DNA of 29,209 nucleotides, from assembly GCF_001949145.1 (NCBI RefSeq), contig NW_019091620.1:85889-115097 (forward strand), in the 5' to 3' direction. The notes beneath the pieces were generated by a model, which made no database searches, was not told where the DNA came from, and saw only the letters and a list, made by a program, of their open reading frames with translations. A program made the translations under genes and the position numbers. The DNA comes from Acanthaster planci (Eukaryota > Echinodermata > Asteroidea > Valvatida > Acanthasteridae). Of the stretch, positions 28,763 to 29,209 are shown in pieces (position 1 is the first letter of the stretch; each line of letters opens with the position of its first letter).

Positions 28763-28879
28763 GTACTACACATTCATCGGGTTGATGGTCTGATTCGTGT
28801 ATCTTGACTCCACCATATCCTGGAATTAGGGATGGAAGCTTGTTTTCATGGAGTTTCATTGCATCTGGTGATGGTATCA
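28763..28879 (-). CDS. Possible internal exon of an unrecognised gene
   Basis: 117-nt open segment between a pyrimidine-rich acceptor (GTGCTTCCAG, AG at 28880-28881) and a GTGAGA donor (28757-28762), phase 1 at both ends. It would encode IPSPDAMKLHENKLPSLIP, then GYGGVKIHESDHQPDECVV. The IPGYGG string loosely recalls the PGYxG motifs of sperm-tail and ciliary microtubule inner proteins, but I cannot assign a family. A phase-compatible downstream exon could begin at 27962 (AC|TGC..., running to a TGA near 27811), which is untested. Upstream exons would lie towards or beyond the right edge. Confidence 0.3.
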
Positions 28880-29209
28880 CTGGAAGCACAGACACAAGGC
28901 ACTAAATTGCAGAGAACCATGCAACTTTGTCAACCAGCAGGGCTCGAATGTGAGTCATCTCCAGGGAAACATCAAAGCCAGCAGACAGGCATTGGATACA
29001 CCTTACACAGGCCTGTAATGGCTGTGGCACATGGTAGAGTAGACACCGTGAGCCTGGACAGGTTAAAGGTCATGCACAGATTCTGCCATACCCAAAGTTA
29101 CATCAATCAAACAGTCTGCACACTGCCCAAAATCTCCACAGCTGGGAAACTTGGGGAAGATGTGAAATTGGAATTAAAGAAAGAAGTGAAAATGTGTCTA
29201 TTTTACGCC
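28880..29209. other. Right-edge stretch, no supported gene
   Basis: On the minus strand a short Cys-bearing frame (CGDFGQCADCLIDVTLGMAE) follows a plausible TTTCCCAG acceptor near 29142, but it soon reaches a stop and matches nothing I recognise. It could be part of the same unknown gene as the 28763-28879 segment. Confidence 0.25.

Overview
The window looks like nuclear DNA of a marine invertebrate deuterostome, most likely an echinoderm. This is inferred from multi-exon genes with GT-AG introns whose products match metazoan families, AT-rich non-coding DNA, a very common ACATGTAC word, the recurring word TAGGCCTA, and many short non-autonomous transposons. No bacterial-style operons, RNA operons or CRISPR arrays are present. 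The species cannot be fixed from sequence alone.

Two genes are well supported, both on the minus strand. PDCD6 (ALG-2, a penta-EF-hand calcium sensor) can be rebuilt completely from five exons between 21620 and 13937; the exons join in frame to a 173-residue protein. An Ajuba/LIMD1/WTIP-family LIM protein starts at 7193. Its long Ser-rich pre-LIM exon (5396-7193) and the exon carrying the first half of LIM1 (4317-4418) are present. No further LIM exon was found at 1-4316, so the gene probably continues past the left edge. A third minus-strand gene is hinted at by one possible exon (28763-28879) that I could not name.

Layout: 1-4316 is presumed ajuba intron with a ten-copy 47-bp minisatellite (1866-2347). 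4317-7193 is the ajuba 5' portion. 7194-11286 is repeat-rich intergenic DNA holding two relatives of one repeat family, a tRNA-derived SINE with an 8-bp target duplication, and a 19-bp tandem repeat inside a TIR element. 11287-11321 carries, on the minus strand, a histone-type 3' stem-loop followed by a U7-complementary purine tract with no histone gene beside it. 11322-13936 is probably PDCD6 3' UTR or downstream flank. 13937-21620 is PDCD6, with a Harbinger-like element in intron 3 and a hairpin in intron 1. 21687-24585 is a nest of elements starting about 65 bp from the PDCD6 start codon: outer inverted arrays of a 16-bp unit, a 2.36-kb TIR element, and a 990-bp hAT element with a perfect 8-bp target duplication. 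25224-25817 holds an 82-bp palindromic element with a perfect 9-bp duplication and a 422-bp TTAA-flanked element. 25818-29209 is largely unassigned.

The two genes are not known to form one pathway: ALG-2 acts in calcium-dependent trafficking and membrane repair, Ajuba proteins in adhesion and Hippo signalling. I found no convincing new multi-gene system. The most unusual signals are the orphan histone-type 3' end, the nested transposons abutting the PDCD6 promoter, and the 82-bp palindromic element. Homology calls rest on remembered family sequences and hand reading, not on searches.
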